This document shows, piece after piece, positions 52,746 to 62,147 of a stretch of 64,000 bases of DNA. This DNA is from Streptomyces rimosus (GTDB lineage: Bacteria > Actinomycetota > Actinomycetes > Streptomycetales > Streptomycetaceae). The position numbers were made by a program, and so were the translations under genes. The notes beneath the pieces are model-generated. The model saw nothing but the letters and a program-made list of their open reading frames with translations. It was not told the DNA's origin and ran no database searches. The first letter of the stretch is position 1. Every line of letters begins with the position of its first letter. The DNA lies in assembly GCF_008704655.1 (NCBI RefSeq), contig NZ_CP023688.1, forward strand, positions 4,092,001 to 4,156,000. The letters run 5' to 3'.

Positions 52746-54169
52746 GCCACACCGAGCCCTACCGCCTCTCGCTCACCGAAGCCGCCCGCCTCATCGCGGA
52801 CCGCGCCCTGTCCCCCGTCGAACTCACCACCTCCGTCCTCGACCGGGCCGAAGCCGTGGAGCCGAAGCTCGGGGCCTATGTGTCGGTGGCCCGCGAGGCC
52901 GCGCTGCGGTCCGCCGCAGAGGCCGAGCGGGAGATCGCCGCCGGACGGCCGCGGGGGCCGCTGCACGGCGTTCCGGTGGCGCTGAAGGACCTGATCGACG
53001 TCGCGGGCGTACCGACCACGGCCAGTTCCCGGGTGCGCGCGGACCACGTACCGGACGCGGACGCCGCCGTGACGGAGCGGCTGCGCGCGGCCGGCGCGGT
53101 GCTGACCGGCAAGACCCACACCCACGAGTTCGCGTACGGACTGACCACCCCGCAGACCCGCAACGCCTGGTCGCCCGAGCACATACCCGGCGGCTCCAGC
53201 GGCGGTTCGGCGGCGGCCGTCGCCGCCGGTACGGCCACCTTCGCCCTCGGTACGGACACCGGCGGCTCGATCCGCGTCCCCGCCGCCCTCAACCACGTCG
53301 TCGGTCTGAAGCCGACGTACGGCCTGGTGCCCCGGCACGGCGTGACGTCCCTGTCGTGGTCGCTGGACCATGTGGGCCCGCTGACCCGTACGGCGGCCGA
53401 CGCGGCCCTGGTCCTCCAGGCCCTCGCCGGACACGACCCGCGCGACCCGGCGTCCCTCGCCCACCCGCCCGAGGACTACACGCGGGCTCTCGGCGCACCG
53501 ATCGCCGGACTGCGTATCGGCATCCCCGCCAACTACTACTTCGAGCGCGTACAGCCCCAGGTTGCGGCCGCGGTCCGCACCGCCGTCGACGCGCTCACCG
53601 CGCTCGGCGCCACCGCCGTGCCCGTGCGCGTACCGATGACGGAGTACGTGCACGCCTCCCAGTGGGGCCTGATGGTGCCGGAAGCCACGGCGTACCACCA
53701 GGACATGCTGCGGGCCTCGCCCGGCCTGTACGCCGACGACGTGCGCATCCTCCTGGAGGCGGGCGAATTCGTCCCGGCCACCGACTACATCCGCGCCCAG
53801 CGCACCCGGACGCTCATGCACCAGCGGTGGCTGGCGCTCTTCGACGGGACGGATGGCGCGGAGGGCGCCGGTGGTATCGATGTACTCGCGGCTCCGGCCG
53901 TCCCCGCCACCGCCGCCCGCGCCGGGCAGTCGGAGTTCATCTGGCCCGACGGCTCGACCGAGTCGGTCTCCGACGCGTACGTACGGCTCTCCGCCCCCGC
54001 CAACCTGACCGGCTTCCCGGCGCTTTCCGTGCCCGTCGGCCGCGACGACGAGGGCCTGCCGATCGGTATGCAGCTGATCGGCCGTCCGCTGGCCGAAGCC
54101 ACCCTGCTCCGGCTGGCGCACGCCTACGAGAGCGCCCACCGGCCGGCGCCGGAACTCGCGCCGCTGTAG
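52742..54169 (+). CDS. Amidase (amidase signature family)
   Basis: The 475-residue hydrolase has the amidase-signature triad: Lys82 (VALKDLIDVAGV), cis-Ser152 (GGSSGGSAAAV) and nucleophile Ser176 (TDTGGSIRVP). The 24-residue Ser-Ser spacing is as expected. It cleaves an amide or possibly an allophanate-type substrate; not GatA, since the gatB gene is absent. ATG 52742 overlaps the small upstream gene. The TetR gene lies convergent immediately downstream (4 bp). Confidence 0.92.
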   Translation: MSHTEPYRLSLTEAARLIADRALSPVELTTSVLDRAEAVEPKLGAYVSVAREAALRSAAEAEREIAAGRPRGPLHGVPVALKDLIDVAGVPTTASSRVRADHVPDADAAVTERLRAAGAVLTGKTHTHEFAYGLTTPQTRNAWSPEHIPGGSSGGSAAAVAAGTATFALGTDTGGSIRVPAALNHVVGLKPTYGLVPRHGVTSLSWSLDHVGPLTRTAADAALVLQALAGHDPRDPASLAHPPEDYTRALGAPIAGLRIGIPANYYFERVQPQVAAAVRTAVDALTALGATAVPVRVPMTEYVHASQWGLMVPEATAYHQDMLRASPGLYADDVRILLEAGEFVPATDYIRAQRTRTLMHQRWLALFDGTDGAEGAGGIDVLAAPAVPATAARAGQSEFIWPDGSTESVSDAYVRLSAPANLTGFPALSVPVGRDDEGLPIGMQLIGRPLAEATLLRLAHAYESAHRPAPELAPL

Positions 54170-54172
54170 CCG

Positions 54173-54799
54173 TCAGGCGGGCAGCAGCCGCTCCACCAGG
54201 CTCCGGGCGTAGTCCACCGCGCCCGGGCCGGTCTCCGGCCCCGGCCGGAACAGGATGCGGTACATCATCGGCGCCACGAGGTGATCCATGACCTCCTCCA
54301 GCTCCGGCACCGCCTCGTCCCGCGCCAGCGCCCGGTCCAGGACGGTGCGCACCTGCTCGGCGGCGTACCCGGAACACTGCCCGGCGTTGCTGCCGTCCGG
54401 GTCACCGGCCAGCGCGTCACGGATGTACGCGCGGCCGGCCGCGGACGCCATCTCCTCAAGGAACTGCTCGGCCCAGGCCCCCAGGTCGGCTCGCAGCGAG
54501 CCGTGATCCTCCGGCGGCCCCTCCGGCCGCAGCCGCTCCACCGCCACGTCCGACAGCAGTTCGTGCAGGTCACCCCACCGCCGGTACACGGTGGACGGCG
54601 TGACTTCGGCCCGCGCCGCGATGGCCGGCACGGTCAGCCCCTCCCGCCCCCGCTCGGCGGTCAGCTCCCGCACGGCCCGGTGCACCGACTCCTGCACCCG
54701 CGCACTGCGGCCTCCGGGGCGGGCGGATTTACGGGGACTGCCCTTGGCGCCCGCCGTCCCGGCCCCGGATGCGGCCTCCGCGCTCTTCCTGGCATTCAC
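54173..54799 (-). CDS. TetR family transcriptional regulator
   Basis: The 208-residue repressor has a Lys/Arg/Ser-rich N-terminal tail of about 30 residues, then the DNA-binding domain VQESVHRAVRELTAERGREG with LTVPAIAARAEVTPSTVYRR, and a helical ligand domain. Convergent with the amidase, it ends three bases after the amidase stop. Its upstream palindrome carries the TTTGCGT word found between the MBL and amidase units, so it probably represses both and itself. Confidence 0.92.
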   Translation of the reverse strand: MNARKSAEAASGAGTAGAKGSPRKSARPGGRSARVQESVHRAVRELTAERGREGLTVPAIAARAEVTPSTVYRRWGDLHELLSDVAVERLRPEGPPEDHGSLRADLGAWAEQFLEEMASAAGRAYIRDALAGDPDGSNAGQCSGYAAEQVRTVLDRALARDEAVPELEEVMDHLVAPMMYRILFRPGPETGPGAVDYARSLVERLLPA

Positions 54800-54808
54800 C
54801 GGCCCAGC

Positions 54809-54831
54809 TTAACGCGAAATATTTGCGTCAA
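54809..54831. promoter_or_regulatory. TetR-gene upstream palindrome
   Basis: An imperfect 23-bp palindrome, TTAACGCGAAA and TTTGCGTCAA around the centre, 8 of 11 positions paired. It begins 10 bp upstream of the TetR start and overlaps the last codons of the ProC-like gene. It is A/T-rich against its surroundings. Confidence 0.65.
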
Positions 54832-55625
54832 GACGGCCCGACATCCGCTGCCCGGCTCCCCGCCAAGTGCGCGAGCAGACCATCGAGCGCCTCCCTGAGC
54901 GCCCCCGCGTTCTTCTCGTCGAACCAGGTCGTGCGGATGCGCTCGTTGCTCCCGTTCGGCGTCTCGTGGTCCGCCACGAGACGGGGCAGCGGCCGGGAGC
55001 CGTCACCCAGGGACCGTCCGACGTCCTGGAACAGACTGCGGAGGTACTGGTCCGCGGTCTCGGCCGGGACGCCGTGGCCCGTGGCCCATTCGGTCAGCGT
55101 GGCGAGGTACTGGTAGTGGCTGGTGATGGTTCCCGTAAGGGCGGAGAAGACGTTGAACGACGCCTCGTCCGCCAGTGGCAGCGCGCCGCCGAGCGTGCCG
55201 AAGAGCGCTGCGGCAGCGGGGTGGTCCGGGCAGATGACGGTGACCGAGGTGCGGCTGCGTACGGCGGGGAGCGGGATCGCCCGTACGACCGGCGCCTCGG
55301 TGCCGAGGGTGCGGCGTACCTCGTCGATCGCCACTCCGGCCAGCACGCTGACCACGACCCGGTCCGCGGGGACCGTGAGTCCGGGGAGGGCTTCGGCGCG
55401 CTGGTCGGGGCGGACGGCGATGACGATCAGCCCGGCGCGGTCGATCACGTCCTGGTTGCCGGAGCAGACGCGCGCGGTGGGGTAGCGGGCGGCCAGTTCG
55501 GCGGCCGTGTCCGCTCCCCTGGGGGAGAGGAAGATTTCCGGCGGGGCCTCGTTCCCCTCGCACAGGCCCTCCACCATGGCGCGGGCTATCTCGCCCACGC
55601 CGATGATCCCGATGCGCTCCGTCAC
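54828..55625 (-). CDS. Pyrroline-5-carboxylate reductase family protein
   Basis: The 265-residue NAD(P)-binding protein has the N-terminal Rossmann motif IGIIGVGEIARAMVEG and the mid-protein VSVLAGVAIDEVRRTLG and VVRAIPLPAVRSRTS segments. The helical C-terminus with SALTGTITSHYQYLATL is less typical of true ProC. A role in proline synthesis is thus uncertain; it may reduce another imine. The GTG at 55625 has AAGGA seven bases upstream, and starts the conserved part; an ATG at 55652 is possible. The gene reads into the TetR region. Confidence 0.82.
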   Translation of the reverse strand: MTERIGIIGVGEIARAMVEGLCEGNEAPPEIFLSPRGADTAAELAARYPTARVCSGNQDVIDRAGLIVIAVRPDQRAEALPGLTVPADRVVVSVLAGVAIDEVRRTLGTEAPVVRAIPLPAVRSRTSVTVICPDHPAAAALFGTLGGALPLADEASFNVFSALTGTITSHYQYLATLTEWATGHGVPAETADQYLRSLFQDVGRSLGDGSRPLPRLVADHETPNGSNERIRTTWFDEKNAGALREALDGLLAHLAGSRAADVGPS

Positions 55626-56013
55626 GGCGGTGTCCTTCGCTCGGTTGACCATGAATGTTCGTCCTTCTCATGAGGGCGGTGATCCGGCCGGACCGCCGAG
55701 CGGCGGGGCGAAGAGCGCGGCGTCCCGTACGGCGGGGTCGGGGAACCGGGTGTCCGGCGGGGATCACCACCGTGCCGCCGGGCGTGCGCGGCCCTTCCGC
55801 GCGATGCCGGTGGCCGGCTGCCCGTGGGTGTGCCGGTCGAAGGAGAAGCGCCGAAGGCGCGCGGCGAGCGGTTCCGCCGGTCCGCTCCCGGCGGCGGTCC
55901 ATGACCGGGCGTGCTCCCCCTCGGTGACCATGCGGGCATGGTCACAGACGGGCGGGCGGTGGCGTATGGCCTGGCTCACAGCGGCCGTACGGTCGCGATA
56001 CGGCCTTTGCCCC
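55626..56013. other. 388-bp gap without a recognisable gene
   Basis: Open frames on both strands here lack coding-like composition and recognisable motifs. It contains the promoter of the ProC-like gene and the end of the methyltransferase gene at 56014. No terminator is obvious. Confidence 0.5.
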
Positions 56014-57036
56014 TCAGCGCAGCCGCGCGACGACCGTGACCTCGTGGCGGTTGTGGTGCAGCTGGCGGGCGTGCAGGATCTCGTACTTCTTGCGCAGCCG
56101 GGCCAGGCATTTGTGCACGACCTCGACCACGTTGCCGTGAGCCAGCTTCAGGGTGACGACGGCCGTGCCGCCGGGGCGCAGCCGTTGTGCGGCGGTGAGC
56201 ATGGTGTCGCAGGTCAGGCGGGGGTCCATCTTCATGTCGTTGACGACGACGTCGAAGCGCGTCTGGTTGGACGCGAAGAAGTTGCCGGCCGTCGTCCTGG
56301 CGTGGTGGACGCCGGGGTCGGCGAGCAGCCGGGGGTCGATGTCGCCGGGGTCCACGGCCCACACCTTCAGGCCGTGGGTGCGCAGGATGCGGGTCCAGCC
56401 GCCCGGGCTGGCGCCGAGGTCGGCGGCCACTCCGGAGCGGGGGAGGCCGAGGCCGAAGACCTTGATCGCCTCTTCCAGCTTGAACTCCGCCCGCGAGATG
56501 GTGTCGGGGCCGCGCGAGAGCCGGACCCGGCCGCCCGGCCAGTCCGAGAGGCTGTCGGTGGGGTTCCCGATCCCGAGCAGGACGCCCGAACGGGTGATGC
56601 ACGCCGACAGGACCGCGGGCGCGCCGGAGCGCACGACCTCGAAGCCCTGCTTCTCCAGGGCGTCGGCCAGGCCGCGGAACAGCTGCGCCGAGCCGTATTC
56701 GGCGGGGTTCTGGCCGCTCACCCATGCCTGGACGGCCAGCGGTCCCGAGGGAAGGTCCTCGGGGAGGGCGGCGAGCGCGCGCCGCGTCACGGCGTCGAGG
56801 TCCCGCGCCTCGTCGACGGGCACCCGGGCGATCTCGGCGGTCAGGTGCTTGACGAAGGACACCGGCCGGGTCCGGCACAGCTCGGACACGTCCCGCAGCG
56901 TGGCGTCGGGCAGGGTCAGCGCGCCGACGTCCGGGCCGAGGCGCTCGACGGCCGCGCGCTTGCCCCAGACGTCCGTCAACTCCCGCCGCGCTGCGGGAAG
57001 ATACTCCTCCGAGGTGGAGAATATGCTGGTGGGCAT
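56014..57036 (-). CDS. RlmM-like rRNA 2'-O-methyltransferase
   Basis: The 340-residue protein has an N-terminal THUMP-like region and a C-terminal FtsJ/RrmJ-type methyltransferase with the SAM motif AADLGASPGGWT. The K-D-K-E tetrad is recognisable: Lys in AEFKLEEAIKVF, Asp in VVVNDMKMDP, Lys in VVTLKLAHGN, Glu in RHEVTVVARLR. RlmM methylates C2498 of 23S rRNA; by homology this enzyme probably acts on rRNA too. ATG 57036 (MPTSIFSTSEEYL) begins the conserved part. It is 77 bp downstream of the thioesterase gene, perhaps by chance. Confidence 0.85.
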   Translation of the reverse strand: MPTSIFSTSEEYLPAARRELTDVWGKRAAVERLGPDVGALTLPDATLRDVSELCRTRPVSFVKHLTAEIARVPVDEARDLDAVTRRALAALPEDLPSGPLAVQAWVSGQNPAEYGSAQLFRGLADALEKQGFEVVRSGAPAVLSACITRSGVLLGIGNPTDSLSDWPGGRVRLSRGPDTISRAEFKLEEAIKVFGLGLPRSGVAADLGASPGGWTRILRTHGLKVWAVDPGDIDPRLLADPGVHHARTTAGNFFASNQTRFDVVVNDMKMDPRLTCDTMLTAAQRLRPGGTAVVTLKLAHGNVVEVVHKCLARLRKKYEILHARQLHHNRHEVTVVARLR

Positions 57037-57113
57037 CGCGTCGTCGCTTTCGAAGGGTCTTCGTCCGGGCAGGCTGGGCCCGGGGCAGTTTACCGAAGCA
57101 CCGGTCCGCGCCT

Positions 57114-57881
57114 TCACATACGCGTAGCGTCCCAAAGGGGCACCCGGTCCGCGATCGCCGCGAGCAGCTCGGCCTGCCGGTCCCGGAGGTAGAAGTGGCC
57201 TCCGTCGAACCGTACGCACTCCGTGTCCGCGGTGGTGGCCCCGGCCCAGGCGGCCGCGTCCGCCGGGTCCACATACGGGTCCGCTTCTCCGTACAGCACG
57301 GTGACGGGGCAGGTCAGCGCGGTGCCGGTACGCGGCCGGTAGGCGTCCACGGCCCGGTAGTCGCCGCGCATGCCGGGCAGCAGCAGCTCCAGGAGCTCGG
57401 GGTGCTCGGTGATCGCGTCGGCGGTGCCGCCCATCTCCCGCAGTTCCCGTACGAGGGTGTCGTCGGAGGCGTCGCCCAGCCCGCCCGGGGGCCGTCGTCC
57501 GGGCGCGTTCTGAGCGGACGCGAACAGGCGCGCCGGTGTCCGGCCGGCCCGCTGCATGCGCAGCGCGACCTCGTAGGCGACCAGAGCCCCCATGCTGTGC
57601 CCGAACAGGACGCAGGGCCGGTCGGCGGTCCGCAGCAGGTCTTCGGCCGCCAGGTCGGCGAGCCGGTGGAGGTCGTCCACGGGGTCTTCCGGCAGGCGGT
57701 CCTCACGGGCCGGGTACTGGGCCACCAGGACCTCGATACGGGCGGGAAGGGCGCGGGCCCAGTCCCGGTAATAGCTCGCGGCTCCCCCGGCGTGCGGAAA
57801 ACACACGGCCTGGATATCGGCATCCGGCCTCGGGGTGTAGCGGCGGAACCAGGTGGAGTGCGCGACTGATCGGGCGTGCAA
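57114..57881 (-). CDS. Type II thioesterase of the NRPS locus
   Basis: The 255-residue editing thioesterase removes wrong or stalled acyl groups from the carrier domains. It has the nucleophile Ser96 in LFGHSMGALVAYE, the N-terminal VCFPHAGGAASYYRDWARAL and the His in FDGGHFYLRD, characteristic of the type II family. It follows the MbtH gene by 87 bp and the NRPS gene beyond, all in one direction, as is common in NRPS operons. Confidence 0.95.
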   Translation of the reverse strand: MHARSVAHSTWFRRYTPRPDADIQAVCFPHAGGAASYYRDWARALPARIEVLVAQYPAREDRLPEDPVDDLHRLADLAAEDLLRTADRPCVLFGHSMGALVAYEVALRMQRAGRTPARLFASAQNAPGRRPPGGLGDASDDTLVRELREMGGTADAITEHPELLELLLPGMRGDYRAVDAYRPRTGTALTCPVTVLYGEADPYVDPADAAAWAGATTADTECVRFDGGHFYLRDRQAELLAAIADRVPLWDATRM

Positions 57882-57967
57882 AGCGGGTGGGTCCCTTTTC
57901 TCGTGGGGGCTGGGTTTCCGGCGGGCGGCTTTGTGTGTGCCGCCCGCCGGTCACGAATACGAGAGGG

Positions 57968-58186
57968 TCAGGCCGCCTCGCCGTCCATGGCGTCGGCGAG
58001 GCTCTTCGGGCGCATGTCCGTCCACGTCTCGTTCACGTAGTCCACGCACGCCTGGTGGCTCTCCTCGCCGAAGCGGATCTCCCAGCCGTCGGGGATCTCC
58101 GCGAAAGCGGGCCACAGGGAGTGCTGGTTCTCCGCGTTGACCAGGACGTAGTAGGTGCCCTCGGGGTTCTCGAACGGGTTCTGCAC
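57968..58186 (-). CDS. mbtH: MbtH family protein
   Basis: The 72-residue chaperone binds the adenylation domains and is needed for their folding or activity. The sequence MQNPFENPEGTYYVLVNAEN with QHSLWPAFAEIPDGWEIRFG and VNETWTDMRPKSL carries the conserved Trp residues and the NxExQxSLWP pattern. It lies 58 bp after the NRPS gene and 87 bp before the thioesterase gene. Confidence 0.97.
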   Translation of the reverse strand: MQNPFENPEGTYYVLVNAENQHSLWPAFAEIPDGWEIRFGEESHQACVDYVNETWTDMRPKSLADAMDGEAA

Positions 58187-58244
58187 GGTGAGCTCCTTGC
58201 TCTGGGGACTGCTCTGGGATTGCTTCGGGATTTACCGGGTGTTC

Positions 58245-61200
58245 TCAGGTGAGTTTCTCGGACAGGACAGCGGTGATCTTCGTGAGCGCCGACCGCTGTT
58301 CGAGCATGTCGGAATGGGCGCAGTCGACGGGGTGTATCTCGATATGCCCTTCGGTGTACGGCGCCCACGATTCGGGACGCAGGTCGGCGGCCTGATCCTC
58401 GGTGGCCCGGAAGAACACCGGGTCGCCGTGGAAGACGGCAGGGCGGAATTCCCTGCTCGCCCGCACGCCCCGGCCGATGATCCGGCCGATGGCCAGCAGG
58501 CGTTCCGTACCCAGTGCCGCGTAAGTGATCGGGTCGTCCGCCAGGAGCCGGGCCAATTCCTCCGGAGTGGGGGCCGTGCCGCCGAATTCGGCGGGGTCGA
58601 TTCCGAGGAATTCCAGCAGGGCCGTCTGCTCCTCCTCCTGGTCGGTGGTGGACGGGGCCGCCCCCGGCACCGGCGGGTAGCTGTCCAGCAGGGCCAGCAG
58701 CGCGACCTCCTCGCCGTCCTCCTGGAGCCGGGTGGCCATGGCGTGCGCGATCAGCCCGCCGAAGGACCAGCCGAGCAGGTGGTACGGGCCGGTGGGCTGT
58801 ACGTCGCGCAGCCGCGTCACGTACGCGCGGGCCATCTCCTCGATCGTGTCCGGCAGGCCGGTCTCGCCGTCCCCGTCCATGCCGTCGGCCTGGAGCGCGT
58901 AGACCGGCCGGTCCGGGTCGAGGCCGCGCAGCAGGCCGAAGTAGTCCCAGCCCAGACCGCCCACGGGGTGCACGCAGAACAGCGGGGCGCGGTCGCCGCC
59001 GGTCCGCAGGGGCAGCAGCGGCTCGAACCCGCCGGGCCCGCCGTCCAGGCCGGATTCCGCGAGCCCGGCCACCGTCGGGTGCTCGAAGAGGCTGCGCAGC
59101 GGGAGCCGTACGCCGAGCGTGCGTTCGACGCCGTTGACCACCTGGAGCACCAGCAGCGAGTGGCCGCCCAGCTCGAAGAAGTTGTCGTCGGCGGTCACCG
59201 TGTCGACGCCGAGCGCTTCCGCGAAGACCTCGCACAGGGCGCGTTCGACGGGGGTGCGCGGGGCCCGGCCGCCCGAGGAGGCGTAGGCCGGTGCGGGCAG
59301 GGCCTTCACGTCCACCTTGCCGCGGGAGGTGACCGGCAGCGCGGGCAGCGCGACGAAGGCCGCGGGAACCATGTAGTCGGGCAGCCGCTCGGCGGCGAGT
59401 TCCCGCAGGTCGGCAGTGTCGGCGGCGCCCACGAGGTAGGCGACGACGCGCCGGTCCCCCGGCACGTCCTCGCGGACCGTCACCTTGACCTGCTCGACCG
59501 AGGGGTGCCCGGCGAGCACGGTCTCGATCTCGCCCGGCTCGATGCGGAAGCCGCGCACCTTCACCTGGTCGTCGGCCCGCCCGACGAACTCCAGCTCGCC
59601 CCGGGCGTTCCACCGCACCACGTCGCCGGTGTTGTACATCCGCGACCCGGGCGGGCCGTACGGGTCGGCGACGAAGCGCTGGGCGGTGAGCCCGGGGCGG
59701 TTCCCGTAGCCCCGGGCCAGCCCGGCGCCCGCGACGTGGAGCACTCCGGGCACGCCCGGCGGGACCAGCCGCAGGGACGGGTCGAGGACGTACAGGCGGG
59801 TGTTCACGACGGGCCCGCCGATGGGGACCGTGTCGCGGGGGCCCGGCGCGCAGACCGCGATGCTGGCGTCCACGGTGGTCTCGGTCGGACCGTAGGAGTT
59901 GATCACGCGGTGGTGTGCGGCCCAGCGCTCCACCAGGCCGGGCCCGGACGCCTCACCGGCGACGATCACCGTACGGCCGGCCGGCAGCCGTGCCGGGTCC
60001 AGCCGGGCGAGCACCGCGGGCGGGATCGTCGCGTGGGTGACGCCCTGCTCGGTGAGCAGGCGGACCAGCGGCTCCCCCGGGCCGCGCTCGTCGTCGGCCG
60101 CGACCACCAGGGCCGCGCCGGTGAGCAGGCCCATGGTGATCTCCCACACCGAGGTGTCGAAGGAGACCGCCGCGAACTGGAGCACCCGGCTGCCCGCACC
60201 GGCCGCCGGCCACCGGCGGTGGGTGGCCACCAGCGAGGAGATGCCCGCGTGGGAGACGACCACGCCCTTGGGGCGGCCGGTGGAACCGGAGGTGTAGATC
60301 GTGTAGGCCGCGTGCGACGGCAGCAGCGCGGCGCTCCGCTCGGCGTCACCGATGTCGTGCGACGGCTGCTCCGCCAGGTCCGGTTCCCGCTCGTCGAGGA
60401 GTACGACGGGGAGCGAGCGGCCTGCCGTGTCCAGCACCCCGCTGACCTCGGCGAGGCTGACGGCGAGCCGTGGCGCGGTGTCCCGCAGGATGAAGTCGAT
60501 CCGCTCCTGCGGATAGGTGAGATCCAGCGGGAGGTAGGCGGCGCCGGTCTTCAGCACCGCCAGCAGGGCCACGAACAGGTCGGTGCCGCGCGGCAGCGCC
60601 AGGGCGACGAACTGCTCCGGGCCGGCTCCCCGTGCGATCAGCAGCCGGGCCAGGCGGTTGGCGCGGGCGTTCAGCTCGCCGTACGACAGCGTGTCGCGGC
60701 CCGCGCCGTCGCGGGCCGGCGCGACGAGCGCCGGGGCGTCCGGGTCCGCTGCCACCACGCTCTCGAACAGCTCCGGGAACGTCGTGGGTACGGCGCCCGC
60801 GTCAATGTGCTGCCCCTGGTCGAGCAGGCGTGCCGTCTCCGGCCCGGACAGCAGGTCGATCTCGCCGACCGGCCGCGCCGGGTCCGCGGTCACCGCGGTG
60901 AGCACGCGGGTCAGCCGGTCGGCCAGCGACCGGGCCGTGGACTCCTCGAAGAGGTCGGTGGCGTATTCGAGTTCGCCGTCGATGCCGGACGGCTCGCCAC
61001 CGGGCTCGTAGCTCTCCGCGAGGTTGAAGGTGAGGTCGAACTTGGCCGCGACGTTGTCCACGGAGTACGGCTCGGCCTCGACGCCCGGCCAGTCGGCCGC
61101 CGGGCGCGCGGGGCCGCCGTTCTCCATGGCCAGCATGACCTGGAAGAGCGGGTGGCGCGCCATGGACCGGGCCGGTTGCAGCACTTCCACCAGCCGCTCG

Positions 61201-62096
61201 AAGGGCACGTCCTGGTGGGCGTAGGCGGCGAGGCCGGTCTCCCGTACGCGGTGCAGCAGTTCGGCGAAGGACGGGTTGCCGGTCAGGTCGGTGCGCATGA
61301 CCAGGGTGTTGACGAAGAACCCGACGAGGTCGTCCAGGGCCTGGTCGGTGCGGCCCGCGACGGGGCTGCCGATCGGCACGTCCTCCCCCGCGCCCAGCCG
61401 CGACAGCATCGTGGCCAGCGCCGCCTGGACGACCATGAACACGGTCGCGTCGTGCGCCCGCGCCAGCTCGGCCAGCTTGCCGTGCAGCGCGGCGTCGAGG
61501 TGTACGGCGACGCTGCCGCCCCGGTGGCTGCTGACCGCCGGGCGGGGCCGGTCGAAGGGCAGGTCCAGCTCTTCGGGCAGGCCGGCCAGGGCGCGCCGCC
61601 AGTAGGCGACCTGCTCGCTGATCGGGCTGTCCGGGTCCTGTTCGTCGCCGAGCACCCGCCGCTGCCACAGCGTGTAGTCCGCGTACTGCACCGGGAGCGG
61701 CGCGAACGACGGCTCCGTACCGGCGGCCCGTGCCGCGTAGGCGACTTGCAGGTCGGCGGCCAGCGGCGCCAGGGACTGGCCGTCACCGGCGATGTGGTGC
61801 AGTACGAGGGCGAGGACCGCTTCGCCGTCGGCCACCGGGAACAGCGCGGCGCGCAGCGGTATTTCGGCGGTCAGGTCGAAGGCGTGGTCCACGAACCGGT
61901 CGACGGCCGCGGGCAGTTCCTCCTCCGTGGTACGGGCGGCCTGCCAGCCGGGCACGTCGTCCACGACACGGACGACCTGCTGGGGAGCCCCGTCCACCTC
62001 GGGGAAGACCGTACGCAGGCTCTCGTGCCGGTCCAGTACGTCCACCAGGGCCGCGCGCAGGGCCGCCGGGTCGAGGCTGCCGCGCAGGCGCACCAC
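58245..62096 (-). CDS. NRPS, downstream part: C-A-PCP-TE module after the in-frame stop
   Basis: This is the second visible module of a nonribosomal peptide synthetase: condensation (HHIAGDG at 100-106), adenylation (about 440-930, with [12 protein letters not shown]), carrier (Ser980 in DNFFELGGHSLL) and thioesterase (Ser1111 in GWSFGG). My alignment to GrsA gives the specificity code D-T-W-T-I-A-S-V-D-K. It resembles an aromatic code in six positions, but Asp331 fits basic residues; the substrate is uncertain. From the coding start shown (GTG 62096) no ribosome site is seen. The first 17 residues of the condensation domain lie upstream of it, directly after the in-frame TAA. Confidence 0.85.
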   Translation of the reverse strand: MVRLRGSLDPAALRAALVDVLDRHESLRTVFPEVDGAPQQVVRVVDDVPGWQAARTTEEELPAAVDRFVDHAFDLTAEIPLRAALFPVADGEAVLALVLHHIAGDGQSLAPLAADLQVAYAARAAGTEPSFAPLPVQYADYTLWQRRVLGDEQDPDSPISEQVAYWRRALAGLPEELDLPFDRPRPAVSSHRGGSVAVHLDAALHGKLAELARAHDATVFMVVQAALATMLSRLGAGEDVPIGSPVAGRTDQALDDLVGFFVNTLVMRTDLTGNPSFAELLHRVRETGLAAYAHQDVPFERLVEVLQPARSMARHPLFQVMLAMENGGPARPAADWPGVEAEPYSVDNVAAKFDLTFNLAESYEPGGEPSGIDGELEYATDLFEESTARSLADRLTRVLTAVTADPARPVGEIDLLSGPETARLLDQGQHIDAGAVPTTFPELFESVVAADPDAPALVAPARDGAGRDTLSYGELNARANRLARLLIARGAGPEQFVALALPRGTDLFVALLAVLKTGAAYLPLDLTYPQERIDFILRDTAPRLAVSLAEVSGVLDTAGRSLPVVLLDEREPDLAEQPSHDIGDAERSAALLPSHAAYTIYTSGSTGRPKGVVVSHAGISSLVATHRRWPAAGAGSRVLQFAAVSFDTSVWEITMGLLTGAALVVAADDERGPGEPLVRLLTEQGVTHATIPPAVLARLDPARLPAGRTVIVAGEASGPGLVERWAAHHRVINSYGPTETTVDASIAVCAPGPRDTVPIGGPVVNTRLYVLDPSLRLVPPGVPGVLHVAGAGLARGYGNRPGLTAQRFVADPYGPPGSRMYNTGDVVRWNARGELEFVGRADDQVKVRGFRIEPGEIETVLAGHPSVEQVKVTVREDVPGDRRVVAYLVGAADTADLRELAAERLPDYMVPAAFVALPALPVTSRGKVDVKALPAPAYASSGGRAPRTPVERALCEVFAEALGVDTVTADDNFFELGGHSLLVLQVVNGVERTLGVRLPLRSLFEHPTVAGLAESGLDGGPGGFEPLLPLRTGGDRAPLFCVHPVGGLGWDYFGLLRGLDPDRPVYALQADGMDGDGETGLPDTIEEMARAYVTRLRDVQPTGPYHLLGWSFGGLIAHAMATRLQEDGEEVALLALLDSYPPVPGAAPSTTDQEEEQTALLEFLGIDPAEFGGTAPTPEELARLLADDPITYAALGTERLLAIGRIIGRGVRASREFRPAVFHGDPVFFRATEDQAADLRPESWAPYTEGHIEIHPVDCAHSDMLEQRSALTKITAVLSEKLT

Positions 62097-62144
62097 GAGC
62101 GGCAGGTTGTAGGTGGCGTTCGGGCCTTCGAGGCGGTTGAGGAA

Positions 62145-62147
62145 TTA
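62145..62147 (-). other. In-frame TAA stop splitting the NRPS gene
   Basis: The frame upstream ends [13 protein letters not shown]. The next codons, in the same frame, read FLNRLEGPNATYNLPLVVR, exactly what follows the C1 motif (SxAQxRLW/YxL). The stop occupies the Trp/Tyr position of the motif. TGG would need two changes to TAA and TAC one. It could be a real null mutation, an error in the sequence, or a functional split. Confidence 0.9.
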
